From positions 1 to 27,758 of the forward strand of contig QANT01005131.1 in NCBI GenBank assembly GCA_003254885.1: 27,758 bases of DNA. The letters run 5' to 3'. The stretch is from Purshia tridentata. Lineage: Eukaryota > Streptophyta > Magnoliopsida > Rosales > Rosaceae. A model generated the notes under the pieces. It did no database searches and was not told where the DNA came from. It worked only from the letters and a program-made list of their open reading frames with translations. Below, in pieces: positions 10,554-21,800 of the stretch. The stretch's first letter is position 1; every line of letters starts with the position of its first letter. The translations under genes were made by a program, and so were the position numbers.

Positions 10554-10942
10554 TATTCGTAAAGGCACATCATTCAACAACAGCAACACAATTTAATACA
10601 TAAAAGTCTAACCTTATGTCTCAATAATGGAGATGAAGACAAGAAAACCCTAATTTTTAGGACTACCATTGATACAAAAAAAGAAGAAAACAAAGATTCC
10701 ACTTACTTTCCACTGGTGCAGGGGCCCAATGTTCTCTACACACCACCATTTTCCAACCCTCGCCTTTCCAAGAAGAAAAGCCTTATCCCTTTCAAATCTT
10801 TCCTGTCTTCTTTCGAATTGTCCCCATCTTCTTTTTGAATCTTTCTTGTCTTCACTGTGTATTCTGCTGACCCTTGCTCACCTTTGCTTTTTAAAGAGAC
10901 AGGAACCAGTGGGGCATCTGGTCTGGCTGGAAGTTTAGATAT

Positions 10943-11209
10943 ATAAGATGGTGGGACCCACTTTAGGCAAACATGGCACTGATTTGGTGAAATGTTAGTC
11001 TTACTAAGCTCTTAATTTGTGAAAATATCAAAATGCCCATCCACATAGGCGCCACATCAGCATTTTTAATGGCAAAATGGATGGTGATGACGGAAATTAA
11101 GAATTGAAAGTCTTTTGTAAAGTTCAAACGGCAAAATGAGAATATTAAAGTTTAAGGAGGTAAAATAAGAGAAAAAGGTGCTTTCAGAGAGCATTTACAC
11201 AAATAAGCC
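10943..11209 (-). repeat. Right terminal inverted repeat of the MULE
   Basis: 267-bp partner of 5586-5852. It lies upstream of the transposase gene, and its outer end is 100 bp from the start codon of the host ORF at 11309, so it may influence transcription in both directions (inference). Confidence 0.9.
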
Positions 11210-11218
11210 TTTTTCTTT
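11210..11218. repeat. Right 9-bp target site duplication of the MULE
   Basis: TTTTTCTTT follows the right terminal repeat directly and matches 5577-5585 at 8 of 9 positions. Confidence 0.75.
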
Positions 11219-11308
11219 CGCCAAGAAAAACCACCAAGGCTGTTCTTTCAAACGGTCACCTCTTCTTATTTTTCATCCCTGAGACTTGAGAGTAGAGAGC
11301 GGAGTACA

Positions 11309-12007
11309 ATGCAGAAGATCCTTCACTTCCAAACTCAACCCCTCCTCTCAAAGCCCTCCCTTTGCGTCTTCAACCCCATTGTAACAAGCATTTCGCTTCC
11401 AGATGACATCTGTGCACCAAAATCTCCCATTTATAGCGTCTCGCATCTACTTTCTCATCAAACCCAGACGCAAAAATCGAATGTCTGTGCAAGGAAGAGA
11501 AATAGCCAAAGTGGGTCTCTGAGATTACGAAGATTCTTGCTTCAATTGATGCCCGTTATCGCATCAAAAATTTTACCTCCACCGTTGGATCTGGTTATTG
11601 AAGAAATTAGCGGAGGATATGGCGATGGAGGGGGTTTCGGAATTTGGAAGATTTTTGGAGGGGGAGGCTTCGACGGGTTCAGAAGAAAAAGAAAGAGAAA
11701 ATCGTTATTGCTGTTTCTATTTTGTGGGATTTTGGTCATTTGTGGTTTGGGTTTGTTGTTTGGAAGAGAGGTGAAGAGCAATGTGCGTTGCTGGGGTTTG
11801 GGTTTTGGTCTATCTGGGATTGCTTTGGTTCAGTGGTGGGAGAAGATAGGTATCTTTGGGGTCTTTCTTTTGGGTGTTTTGGTGGGTTTGGGGATCAACA
11901 GAGAGGAATTGCAAAAATGGGCTTTGAGGCGTAGGGCTTGTTATCCATTAATGGAGACTGTAACATGCAGAACACCAAGAAGAAGAAGTGGAAGAAGAGC
12001 ATTCTAA
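11309..12007 (+). CDS. Putative plastid membrane protein, 232 aa, family unknown
   Basis: A single uninterrupted frame of 232 codons starts at ATG 11309. Residues 1 to about 75 are rich in serine, threonine, leucine and basic residues with few acids, as in plastid transit peptides. Residues 101-124 are glycine-rich (GGYGDGGGFG ... GGGGFDGF), followed by a basic cluster RRKRKRK (125-131). Hydrophobic segments follow at about 132-152 (LLLFLFCGILVICGLGLLFG) and 163-197, the latter possibly two helices around QWWEKIG. The C terminus is arginine-rich. I do not recognise the family by name; the design fits the many small plant plastid envelope or thylakoid proteins of unknown function. No stop or frameshift interrupts it, unlike its neighbours. 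The MULE ends only 100 bp upstream, leaving a very short native leader, so promoter function may be affected. Confidence 0.65.
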   Translation: MQKILHFQTQPLLSKPSLCVFNPIVTSISLPDDICAPKSPIYSVSHLLSHQTQTQKSNVCARKRNSQSGSLRLRRFLLQLMPVIASKILPPPLDLVIEEISGGYGDGGGFGIWKIFGGGGFDGFRRKRKRKSLLLFLFCGILVICGLGLLFGREVKSNVRCWGLGFGLSGIALVQWWEKIGIFGVFLLGVLVGLGINREELQKWALRRRACYPLMETVTCRTPRRRSGRRAF

Positions 12008-12261
12008 GAGAAAGCTAGAAATTACGGTTACAGTTTTTTTCTTAATTTTTTTTGCTTTTCCTTCTTTAATTCGAAATATCATTTGTAATTCTTTTTCTCC
12101 TCAAAAGACAATCAAACATGATTCTTTGTTTGTTTATTCATTTTGTTTATTAATGATGGCATGTATTCTTTGAGCGAAACAATGAACATTTTTTAATTTG
12201 AATTGTGCCAAATGATATTTACAGTTTGGGTGGTACCATGCTGCTTAAATAATGCAAAACC
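12008..12261. other. 3' flank of the plastid-protein gene
   Basis: T-rich sequence fitting a 3' untranslated region follows the stop codon, then about 250 bp leads to the first ATG of the PPR pseudogene. No other gene is seen. Confidence 0.4.
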
Positions 12262-14138
12262 ATGAGTGAATTGAAGCAATTACATGGGCTCATAATCACT
12301 CCCTCAGTTTATCAGAATATAATATAATCCCATTTATTGATTTTTGTGCAAATGCTGAGGCCAGAGAACACAGCTATGCCAAGTCAGTTTTTGATCAAAT
12401 TAGTCAACCTATTGTCTATATCTGGAACTCAAAGATCAGAGGTTACCTCAGGAGTGAGAACCCATTTGAGTCTTTGAGAATGTATAGAGAAATGCTGCAA
12501 AGGGCTTATTTGCCTGACCATTTCACATTCCCATTTGTGCTTAAAGCGTGTTCCAAAGTCACTGATTATTGTTGAGGAAAATGTGTTCATCACTGCATTG
12601 TGAAAACTGGGTTTGAGTTAGACGTGTATGCCTCTACTTGTTTATTTAATATGTATGCTTGTTGTGCAGACATGTAATCAGGACTCAAAAAGTGTTTGAT
12701 ATTATTCCTAAGTGGAATATAGCTGCTTAATTGTCAGGCTCGTCGGGATCGATCGGACTAGCGAGGCTATAGGATATGGAGCTCAAAATGTAGAGCCTAA
12801 TGAGATTACTATGGTGAATGTTTTAGTCGCTTGTGCTCGAAGTAGGGATATTGATACTGGGAAACTGATTCACAGTCTTGTTTGCCAACTTGGGTTTGAA
12901 CCAGTATGGCCAAGGGTGAGCAGGCAATTATTCTCTTTATCGATAGGCAGGTTGCTGGGTTTGTTCCAAACCAACCTACCTTCGTGGGTGTGATAGGTTC
13001 TTGTGCGCAGTTGGGGGCTTTGGCATTGGGACAAAAGTCTTCATTCATAAGTATCAAACACTAGCTTGGGCAAAGATACTGCTATTGAGACTGCTTCAAT
13101 GAACATGTATGCCAAAACAGGAGATGCAGGAAGTGCTCAAAGAATTTTTGACAATTTGCAAAAGAAAGATAGGGTGGCATGGACCAGCATGATTATTGGT
13201 TTAGCTATGCATAGACAGGGCATGGAAGCATTGCATGCTTTTAGAAGAATGCAAGAGGATGGTATTGTTATTCCAGACTAGATCACTTATATTGGGGTTT
13301 TATGTGCTTGTAGCCATGTTGGTCTGGTGGAGGAGGGTCAGAGACATTTTGTGTAAATGGTAAATGTTTACGGCAGGGAACCAACTGCTGAGCATTATGG
13401 CTGCATGGCTGATCTTTTGAGTCGAGCAGGCCACTTCGAAGAAGCAGTAAAGCTAGTGGAAAAAAATCCAATTGAACCCAATTTTTCTCTATGTCTCCAG
13501 GGCCAGTTCTAGGCTTGTGGAGGCCCTAGGTAAATATAAAAACTGGGGCCTTTTTTAAATAAAAAAACTGAAATATAATTAAAAAGATAAAAAATCTCAT
13601 GTAAATGAAAAGGGTAAGACTTCACTAAGCTAAGTGAGTGAGTCTATTCAACCTCTTTCATGACCACCGTTGGAGTTTTTGTGCAGTCGCCCATTTTTTA
13701 TGCCGCCACTAGCCTCTGCCCACCTCTAGAACAAGAGAGAGGAAAGAGGTGGGGAAATAGAGAAAGACAGAGAGAGATAAAAGAGAGGGGAGGAAGGAGA
13801 GGAGGGGCCGCTTGTGGTGGTGTCGGCGGCTGAGAGGGTGGGTGGGAGGGTGTGGGTGGCTGAATTTATATGAATGATTGTGGGGTGGGGTTTTTTTAGA
13901 CTGGTTGAAAATTTTTTCAATCATTGTGGCTGAGTTGTCTAAAACTGGAAGTGAGAATATACAAACAGAGTTGGAACCTCATGGTGGTAGTAGTGGAGTT
14001 TATGTTCTTGTTTCCAACAAATATGCTAGGGTTGATCGATGGCAGGAAGTAAAGGAAGCTAGAGAATTGATGAAACATAGAAGGATTGCCAAAAATCTTG
14101 GGCATAGTTCAGTGGAAATGAAGTCATTGAGTTCATGA
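12262..14138 (+). pseudogene. Pentatricopeptide repeat protein (PLS class with E domain), pseudogene
   Basis: The reading begins MSELKQLHGLIIT, the usual start of PLS-type PPR proteins. PPR units are recognisable: YAKSVFDQISQPIVYIWNS, DHFTFPFVLKACSKV, VKTGFELDVYAST, PNEITMVNVLVACARSRDI, MYAKTGDAGSAQRIFDNL, WTSMIIGLAMH and ITYIGVLCACSHVGLVEEG. An E-domain end follows (GVYVLVSNKYARVDRWQEV ... GHSSVEM). PPR proteins of this class act in organelle RNA editing or processing. This copy is dead: a stop follows the first helix, TGA at 12573-12575 and TAG at 13279-13281 interrupt it, several frameshifts occur between 12660 and 13070, roughly two repeat units are missing near 12900-12960, and a 428-bp insertion (13498-13925) splits the last repeat from the E domain. 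Confidence 0.88.
13498..13925. mobile_element. Insertion in the PPR pseudogene, hAT-like left end
   Basis: PPR coding similarity stops at EKNPIEPNF (about 13486) and resumes at AELSKTGSE (about 13930). The left end, CAGGGCCAGTTCTAGG followed by GAGGCCCTAGG and CTGGGGCC, resembles termini of a widespread plant hAT family. I cannot find a matching right terminus or an 8-bp duplication, so the element may be truncated. The inside is AT-rich, then a purine-rich (AG) tract at about 13730-13860. Confidence 0.4.
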
Positions 14139-15711
14139 GTGCATTATATTTTGAGATGTACTACATCTACAAGGGAAGTTGTTATTGGATAGGATCTGAG
14201 CAACTAAAGGACTTCACCTCTTCCTTATGATGTTGAGCAATAGCTAATGCATCAATTTCCTACTCACTCCTGCCTCCAATAGAATTCCAAACGTCTCCCT
14301 GCATATTATTAAGGATATTAATAGACTTTTACTTGCCTAACATAGAATTTATCCATAAAAAGAGACCCAAAATGTTTCCAATATAATATACAGTACAACC
14401 AGCTCAGTTGCTTAGAATTGATTTACAACAGTAAATGTTCACAACGGTTATTATTCATTAGGAAAAAAAAAGTCACAATGGCAAATACAAAATGTTGTTT
14501 GTTAATGAGCATTAGAACTGATTCAATAGTAAATACACATTGTGTGTCTTGATGGTTATTAGACATTATTCACAATGGTAAATACACAATGTGCTTTTAT
14601 TGATGGTTAGTTTCCCAGTAGACTACTTTTATTGTTGATCATCACCATAACCTCTGAAAGATGACGCCTGCAAGGAAGATGGGAAAGTTATTAGGAAAGA
14701 ATTATAGATAATCAAGTTGATGCCTAAAAGTTATAACACACCATTCTCAAAACCTGTTTTCCACAATGTCCAACATGTCATGCTTTGACCAAAAAATAAA
14801 CCTGATACATGAAATCAACCCAGAAAAGAATTTCTTCATGGGCTTCGATATTTCTCTCATATTTGGTGAAATATCAGAATAATATCAATATCCACAGGCG
14901 GCACCAAAATAAAAATTCTGATGTTTGAAGATGATATAGATGTTTTTTACAAGGAACCAAAAAAAGGAGAGGAATGAGATGAATCTTACTGGTTAGCTTG
15001 TAAAAGCAGAGGCACATCAGAGGAAGAAGATGAACAGTTTTGCAAAGAGTGAAAAGAAAAGGGAAAAAAGAAAAAAACATGAAGACTCTGCCTGACCCTT
15101 GGAGTCTGTGAGAGTGAGTGGGTAGATAAAAAAATGAATGGGCTTCCAAAGAGAAACAGAGAAAATGAAAAACAAAGAAATAGTCTGCCTGAGCCTTCGA
15201 GTCGGTAAGAGTGAGTGGATAAAAAATGAAGGGGCTTCCAAAGAGCATTTACTGTGGTTTCTATTTTCTAGGACTTAGTACCAAAAAACAACATGACCAA
15301 AATAAAATATGACCATGTCTGTACTCAAAAAAAATATGAACAAGTCTGTACCAAAAACTAAATGTATGACCAAGTCTGCCAAAAAATAAAGGTATGACCG
15401 TATGACCAAGTCTGTACCAAAACATGACCAATCCAAATATAACAAAATTTCAATTAGAAAGTATAATGTTGACATTTCAAAACCATACTTTAATCAGGGC
15501 AAACTCTATTCTTCATATATCATAGATTTTATTATTTTTGCAGTATTTTATACAATTTAGTTTTTTAATACATGTACTTATTTATAATTTCTAGGGTTTG
15601 ATTTATAATTTCCATGTAACGGTCATGGATATCAATATCCAGATATCCGTCGATATATCCATGAAGGAAATTCTCGTATTTTCATCCTTGGTTAGAGATA
15701 AGTTCTTATAA
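14139..15711. other. Intergenic, repeat-rich, no gene recognised
   Basis: Contains a diverged pair built on GTAAATACACAATGTG (about 14520-14605), two related blocks of about 70 bp with GAGAGTGAGTGG and GGCTTCCAAAGAG (15084-15154 and 15181-15246), and a cluster of short units related to TATGACCAAGTCTGTACC (15290-15430). ATATCAATATCCAGATATCC around 15630 looks like the terminal region of a dispersed plant repeat. It lies between the PPR pseudogene and the 3' end of the next gene. Confidence 0.45.
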
Positions 15712-18700
15712 CTAAACAGTATCAAATAATTGCCACAAATCATATTTGCATAATAAAATTTGCCAAGAGAGACTTATGTCACGCACCAAACCCAAAGCTT
15801 CTGCTGCTCTTCTCTGGCTCTCTTCACTGCAAGTGCCAACAAGCATGCTCAATAGAAATTGCCTCTGGTTCACTTTCAAGTGTTTCTCCAAGCCTCGAGC
15901 CACCATCTCCATCTCAGGCTGCAGAATAGAAAAACCCAAAAATCACATCAGAAACGCAACAAAGTACTTATAACAGTAACAGGAAAGCCACTCAGTTTGC
16001 ATGCTGCCTTTGTAAAATAAAAGGAACCAAAGCAGGCCCAATAGAGATATTCCATCACATGGATAGAGGCATTTGCAAAGAATCATTAAAAATACCCCTA
16101 GCCTCAGACCATGAATAGTTGCCTTCAAAATTGAAGATCAAGCTATATGTGGGAACTTGAGCAGAACATAATATTTAGCAATAGTGTTATCTATATATAC
16201 AAGGAGAAAATGTTTCTCAACACTGCAGCAAACAGTCATTTCTAAAATAAAAGGGTAAATTTCACTAATTTCCATGAACTTTGACCCGTCAACATTAGTG
16301 ACGACAAAATCTAACTTTCGTTTAAAAAGTTAACGGAAGTGGTCATGCGCCCAGAACACGACCACTTAAGGACAAATTGGTCATTCTCTACTCTTCTTAA
16401 CCTCTTACCCATTCCCTACCATCCCGTCATTTGTAAATCCCTACCACCATTTCTAACCACAACTCATGTCGACCAATGCTCTGGATAATGTGAATGCTAG
16501 GTGTTATATTGATCAAATTGTATAAACAAAAGCCACTTTTGGAAATACAACAATCTTTTTCAAATGAGTGCAAAATAAAAAATAAAAAAAAGATGGTTGT
16601 GTTACCAGAAGCCACTTTTGGAACTAGTGCAATGAAAAAAAAAATTCTTGTATTTCCAAAAGCCACTTTTGGAATCAGGAATACTAAGTGTCAAGTGCAA
16701 CAGACAGATGGTCATTCCTCACCTGACTGAATATTATGGTACATCATGGGGCACATCTGAAAGGCAAGCTCCCATGTGTTGAGCACAACACACAGACAGT
16801 CCTTAAGGGATATGGTGTTTAGAAGTATGTTGCTGCTTCTAATGGTTGGGATGCTGAACCATGGTTGAGAGGTTCAAGCCATAATCCGTGGTGAGACATA
16901 TCCCATGGCTTCACAACCTTTCTGGAGTGTTGGAGCTTGGTAGCGGCCAATGGCGAAAAGGTTAGGTTTTGGAAGGAAGGTGGCTGGAGGATGATCCCTT
17001 AAAATTAATGTTCCCTAGGTTATACTTACTGTCCAGAAGGCACAACCAAAATATTGAAAGGTTTGTGGATGCCTATGTTTCCATATTCTTGGAATTTTGG
17101 GTTTAGAAGGAACCTAAATGACTTGGAGGCGAAAGAATTTGTGGTGCTGGCAGTTAAACTGGAGGGAGTACATCGGTTTCTCTCAAGGGTAGATGATAGG
17201 GAAACTAGAAAGGATTAGGGGAATTTCATGTAAATCCTACAAGATTTTTTTTAAAATTATGCAACAGATCAGCCTCTTCCTTTTTCCATCCTTTTGATGT
17301 TTGGAAAACTAAAATTCCCCTGAAAGTTAAAATGTTGGCATGGCTGGTGGTATATGGCTGGGGGCATATGGGAGATTTAATACCTATGATCAAGTTCAAA
17401 GGAGAAGACCCCATATTTTTTCTCTCCTCATTGGTGCTGTCTTTGGAAGGCGGGGCAGGAAAGTGTTGACCATGTATTCCTTTATTGTCCTGTGTCTTTA
17501 CAGATTTGGTGGAAGCTGTTTAGGGTGTTCAAGTGAGCTGGGTTATTCCTTTGGGGTGCTACAATCTGCTTAGCGTGAAGTATAATCTTTTGGGGAGGGG
17601 CATAAAAGTTAAAACATTGTGAGGTTGTTCCATGTTGGAGCTATTATGGATCATTTGGACAGAGTGAAATAGAAGAACTTTTGTAGAATATAGGGAGGAG
17701 TGGATGAACGTTGGGATCGAAGTAGATTTAGGGCAGCCCTTTGGGCTTCGGTCTCAGCAGTCTTCAGAGAGATTTCTCTTTCCACTATTCTGTTAGACTG
17801 GAAAGCTGTTGTGGGATGAAATATCTTCAATATTAGATTTAAGAGATGTTTCAATAATGCAGCATGATCTAACTAAGCATATTGAACTTGACAGGAACTA
17901 CATCAAGAATAACCTAGATTCTAGTGTGATAGAAGTTCCTTACATTAAGAGTGCGGATTAGCTGGCTGATATGATGACTCATGATGTTACTTGTGGTCCG
18001 TTCCATACATTGCTATCCAAGTTGGGCATGTGTGATATTTACACACCAACTTGAGGGGGAGAGTTAGCATCTGTATAGGCTTGTATTTAGGCTCTTATAC
18101 AGTGTGTATTAGCTGTATAGTTGACTTACGATATTGGTCCTCTGTATTCTTGTATAAATATAGATTAATGAAATATTCATTCAGCCAATTCTCAATTAAA
18201 TAGTTTCTGGGTTGTGGAATTCTTCTCCTTGTCTTGTACATTTTAATAAATTTCATTTCGTCTCGAAAAAATAAATGTGCACAGTTCATTCATTCCCTTT
18301 CAACATTGATTGGAAAGGGCTCAATCTGAGTTTGAGGATTACTCAAGGTGCCCGCTGAGGAAACTGCCAATTTACCAGTCACACACTTACTGTAATGAAG
18401 AAAGTTGCTGATGCTTAGGCCAGACACAACATGGAAAGTGTCATTTGTCAAGACAAGGAGAGATGTGTGACATTCCAAGATCGCATAAACTGTGGGTTTT
18501 TACAGTGCTGTTCCTATTTATACAATTTATGCTAATGTAATTTTAGCATAACCTGTTATATATCCTGGATCTAATTGCTTGTCCTGAATGGGAATCAAGC
18601 TCGATGACTACTTTGCCAACCATGTGAAGCATTTGGCATATACTTTTCCTGAGGATGCTACAATGAATGGTAATTTCAAATTGCAGAGAAAGAATTTGAG

Positions 18701-18827
18701 CGAGCATTGGATGAAGCATCAGATTGAAGATTAACAGAAAATATGGGATTTGCATGAAATATGCCAGAATGTACATGACGAATTATTAGAATTATTAGAA
18801 TCCCATGACCAAAATGAAGTTGAGCAC

Positions 18828-18858
<31 letters not shown>

Positions 18859-21800
18859 CACTAATTCTCTCTGCAATACATAACGGACATAGGTATTTCT
18901 ATGACATTTGTCATTGTTTAGGCCATTTTTTACATGGTTCAACATGTTAGGGTATAGGGTTCTATATTTTAAGGTATAGAATTATTGTTCGAGGTTATAT
19001 TTTGAGTTTAAACTGAGGAACGAAAACTCAAAATCATGAGAGTTAAAACCAAAGAAGAGGTCTCGATTAATGATTCATACCCTAAATAATTAAATCCTAC
19101 CAAGTTTAACATCAAATGGTAGAAAAATAAATAAATAAATAAAAGCCATAAAAACATATGCTCCGTTTTTTAGTTAAACAACGTATATCCTGCAGAGAAA
19201 ATTTATTTTATATATATATATACACACAGAGAGAGAGAAGGCTTTTGCAAATGACCACAGAAGGGATGGGTAAGTGGGTGGGGAAGAATAAAGAATGACA
19301 AATTTTCCGTAAGTTTCCATGTGCAACTGTGTTGGACACATGACCACTTCCATTAACTTTTTGAATGGAAGTAAGATTTTGCCTTCACTAAAAACAAATT
19401 CAAAATTTAGGGACCAATATGGCACGTTTAGAGTTTAGGGGCCATAATGAGACATGGGTCAAAGTTCAGGCGCATTAGTGTACCCAAACAAATTATAAGT
19501 AAATGCCTAAAATAATAAAAAATAATAAAGCAAAAATCTAGTTATGTTATAGTAAATTCACAAATAATTAAAGCACATACAGAGGACTCCTCAGGTGGAA
19601 ATATCCGCCAAACAAGGCACATCTTTGAACATTAGTGTACCCAAACAAATTATAAGTAAATGCCAAAAATAATAAAAAACAATAAAGCAAAAATCTAGTT
19701 ATGTTATAGTAAATTCACAAATAATTAAAGCACATACAGAGGACTCCTCGGGTGGAAATATCCGCCAAACAAGGCACATCTTTGACAGTTCCACTACTGC
19801 TTCTGCATGTTGGCCTTGCATTACCAAAGCCTGCAAGCAAACAATCATGGAATAAAACCTTCTTTTTGTGTGTGTGTGTGTGGAAAAAGATGCTTAAATG
19901 AACATGTGATGGTGTTTTCTGAAAGCTAAATAAAGGATATTTCCAGCAAAGCTAAATTATATAACTCAATATTAACATATGCCTTAAAATTATTCTGTAA
20001 AAATCCCAATAATTCAGAACTCATACAAACCAATAAATAACAAAAATGTGTAACTGCTGAAGCCTGTAGTTCTTTTACCTAAAATAATTTTAGGCTTCAA
20101 TATGTCATTAAAATTGGGGTCACAGTATTTTCAATTTATGAGGATTGTGCGAGTTTCTGAATTATTGGGAATTTTCTACAGAATAAGTTTAAGGCATATG
20201 TTTATTTGAGAGTCAGACTACCTGTCCGGTGTCCATCCTTCCCTCCCAACTTAAATTACTTCTAAATGAATAAAATTGGTGATCGTGTTGGTTATCAAAA
20301 TTAAAGTTGAACTAGGAAGTCTTGCTCGGGTTTTAAACCTGCCTGAGATTGATACTCATATTGTCTCAGAACAGAAAAGAGATCTGGAGTTCCCTAACAC
20401 CCAATGTAACCATATACATCCTCACCAAATTTTTCACCAAATATTGTGCAAGAATTTCTTTTTCTTTTGGAGAATATGATGTCAAAATAAATGCTTATGA
20501 AACAAGTCACTTAAATTGTTGTCAGTTTGTACAGCATATGACATGATCACAGTCAAAAAACCAAGAGTAGAAAAATTACCCACGCCTGCAAAAAACGTGA
20601 ACGGGTACGTGCGGCCACGGCTGCAGACACTATTCTTCCGGCATGAATATTGTCAAGCCCAATATTCTCAGCAAGCCCAGCAATGAATTGACGAGCATCT
20701 TCGCCGTCAATCTCAACATAACTAGAGCGACTTGGGGCCCTGCCATATTACTAGATAAGTTAAAATACCAGAAGAAAGCAGAGCATGCGAAAAAAATTAA
20801 AAATTAAAAAGGTACTAGAAGCTTGTAAAATGTTGATGCATTGCATCACAGAATCACACCTGCTGCAAACATTTAAGACAAAGTCAACAGACACACGGTA
20901 GAATGAGTCCCGTGTATTTGTGGTATCAAAGGAGACCCGTACTCTAGATGTCCTGCATATTTGACGTAACTGCTCACCCACTCAGGCAAAGAAGTATACA
21001 ATGTATCATGAATGATCAGTTAATGCAGCATAAAATTGTAATTACAAATTACTAAGCAAGTAATTATGTTAACAATTGGAATTTTATAGAAGAAGATTAT
21101 TTTCCCAGCTGTAATGAACCAATAAATTAATAAATATTAAATAACTTAAGATGCTATTCAAATTCACAAACAATACATCAACCAAACATGTTCATCAAAA
21201 TCCTTTGCAGGCACATAATCTTTTAAGAGTAACTCTCTTAGATTCATGGAAATATGTGGAACTAATTAAAATAGGAAATAATTAAGTTTATTCAGGGAAA
21301 TATGTGGAAATAATTCTTCTTTTAAAAAAAAATAAAAAACTGTCAAATCAAAGCAAAATTAAAGACCAAAAACAAAAAGCAATAATCTATGTGCAACTCG
21401 GACAAAAAATGAATGTGTCCCTACAGAACTGGAAGTTCTGGCCGCTGCGCAATTACAAACTCACTCCCCGTGCCCAACAGATTAAAAAAGGTCAAGCACA
21501 ATTTGTTATGCATGCATGGACAAAACATACAAAAATTAAGCTTAGACACATCACACATTCAAGGCAAAATAAGTAATATCTAGGAAGCACGGACGCTCCT
21601 GGGGGTGGACTGTCTCAGGTGTCCAGCACCCCGACACGACACAACATGCTCCGACACGCATATAGACATGTCTGTTGACTTTATCTGAAATTTGACTTTC
21701 TGACCCGCCAAAAACACCCTTAGGACACACTCGGGACACAGAATGAGGACACTGCAGGGAATAATTTGAAATTTATTAAAAAAAACTTAGGGCCCAATGG

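Larger units (their letters stand above)
5586..11209 (-). mobile_element. Complete two-gene Mutator-like element (MULE), 5624 bp, inactivated
   Basis: The element is bounded by 267-bp terminal inverted repeats (5586-5852 and 10943-11209), starts GGCTTATTTG on both ends and is flanked by an imperfect 9-bp target duplication. Inside lie a MuDR-type transposase gene reading leftward (exons within 10370-7234) and a two-exon GRF zinc-finger gene reading rightward (6001-6473). The two genes converge on an AT-rich middle (6474-7233) that holds a 124-bp tandem duplication. This resembles the layout of maize MuDR, in which mudrA and mudrB converge and each starts beside a terminal repeat; the analogy is structural, and the second gene here is of a different family. 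Both genes carry stop codons and the transposase also has frameshifts, so this copy cannot encode its own transposition. Its ends look well preserved, so it could be mobilised by a related active element. Confidence 0.9.
16253..19485. mobile_element. 3.2-kb element with long inverted arms in intron 5
   Basis: The left arm (16253-16436) and the reverse complement of the right arm (19236-19485) share a series of blocks in order: GGGTA, CACTAAT, TGAACTTTGACCC, AAAAAGTTAA with GGAAGTGGTCATG, GTCATTCT, and CTTACCCAT. The left arm lacks about 65 bp present in the right. Long inverted ends of this kind suggest a MULE or other long-TIR DNA element. Flanks AAAATAAAA and AAACAAATT match too weakly to claim a target duplication. 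Inside are a LINE remnant, a copia remnant and 18275-19235, where I see no gene, only a TA microsatellite (about 18827-18857). Confidence 0.6.

Noticed and set aside
10669..10938. Plus-strand 89-codon ORF near the right TIR
   Set aside because: Lies antisense to the probable transposase leader exon; no recognisable features.
11542..11781. Minus-strand proline/asparagine-rich ORF
   Set aside because: Antisense shadow of the glycine-rich plastid-protein ORF.
13709..13924. Histidine/proline-rich minus-strand frames
   Set aside because: Come from the purine-rich tract in the insertion within the PPR pseudogene.
15017..15248. Phenylalanine-rich minus-strand frames
   Set aside because: Arise from A-rich repeats on the plus strand; no protein features.
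16244..19494. 9-bp target duplication around the intron-5 element
   Set aside because: AAAATAAAA against AAACAAATT matches at only about five positions in A-rich DNA.
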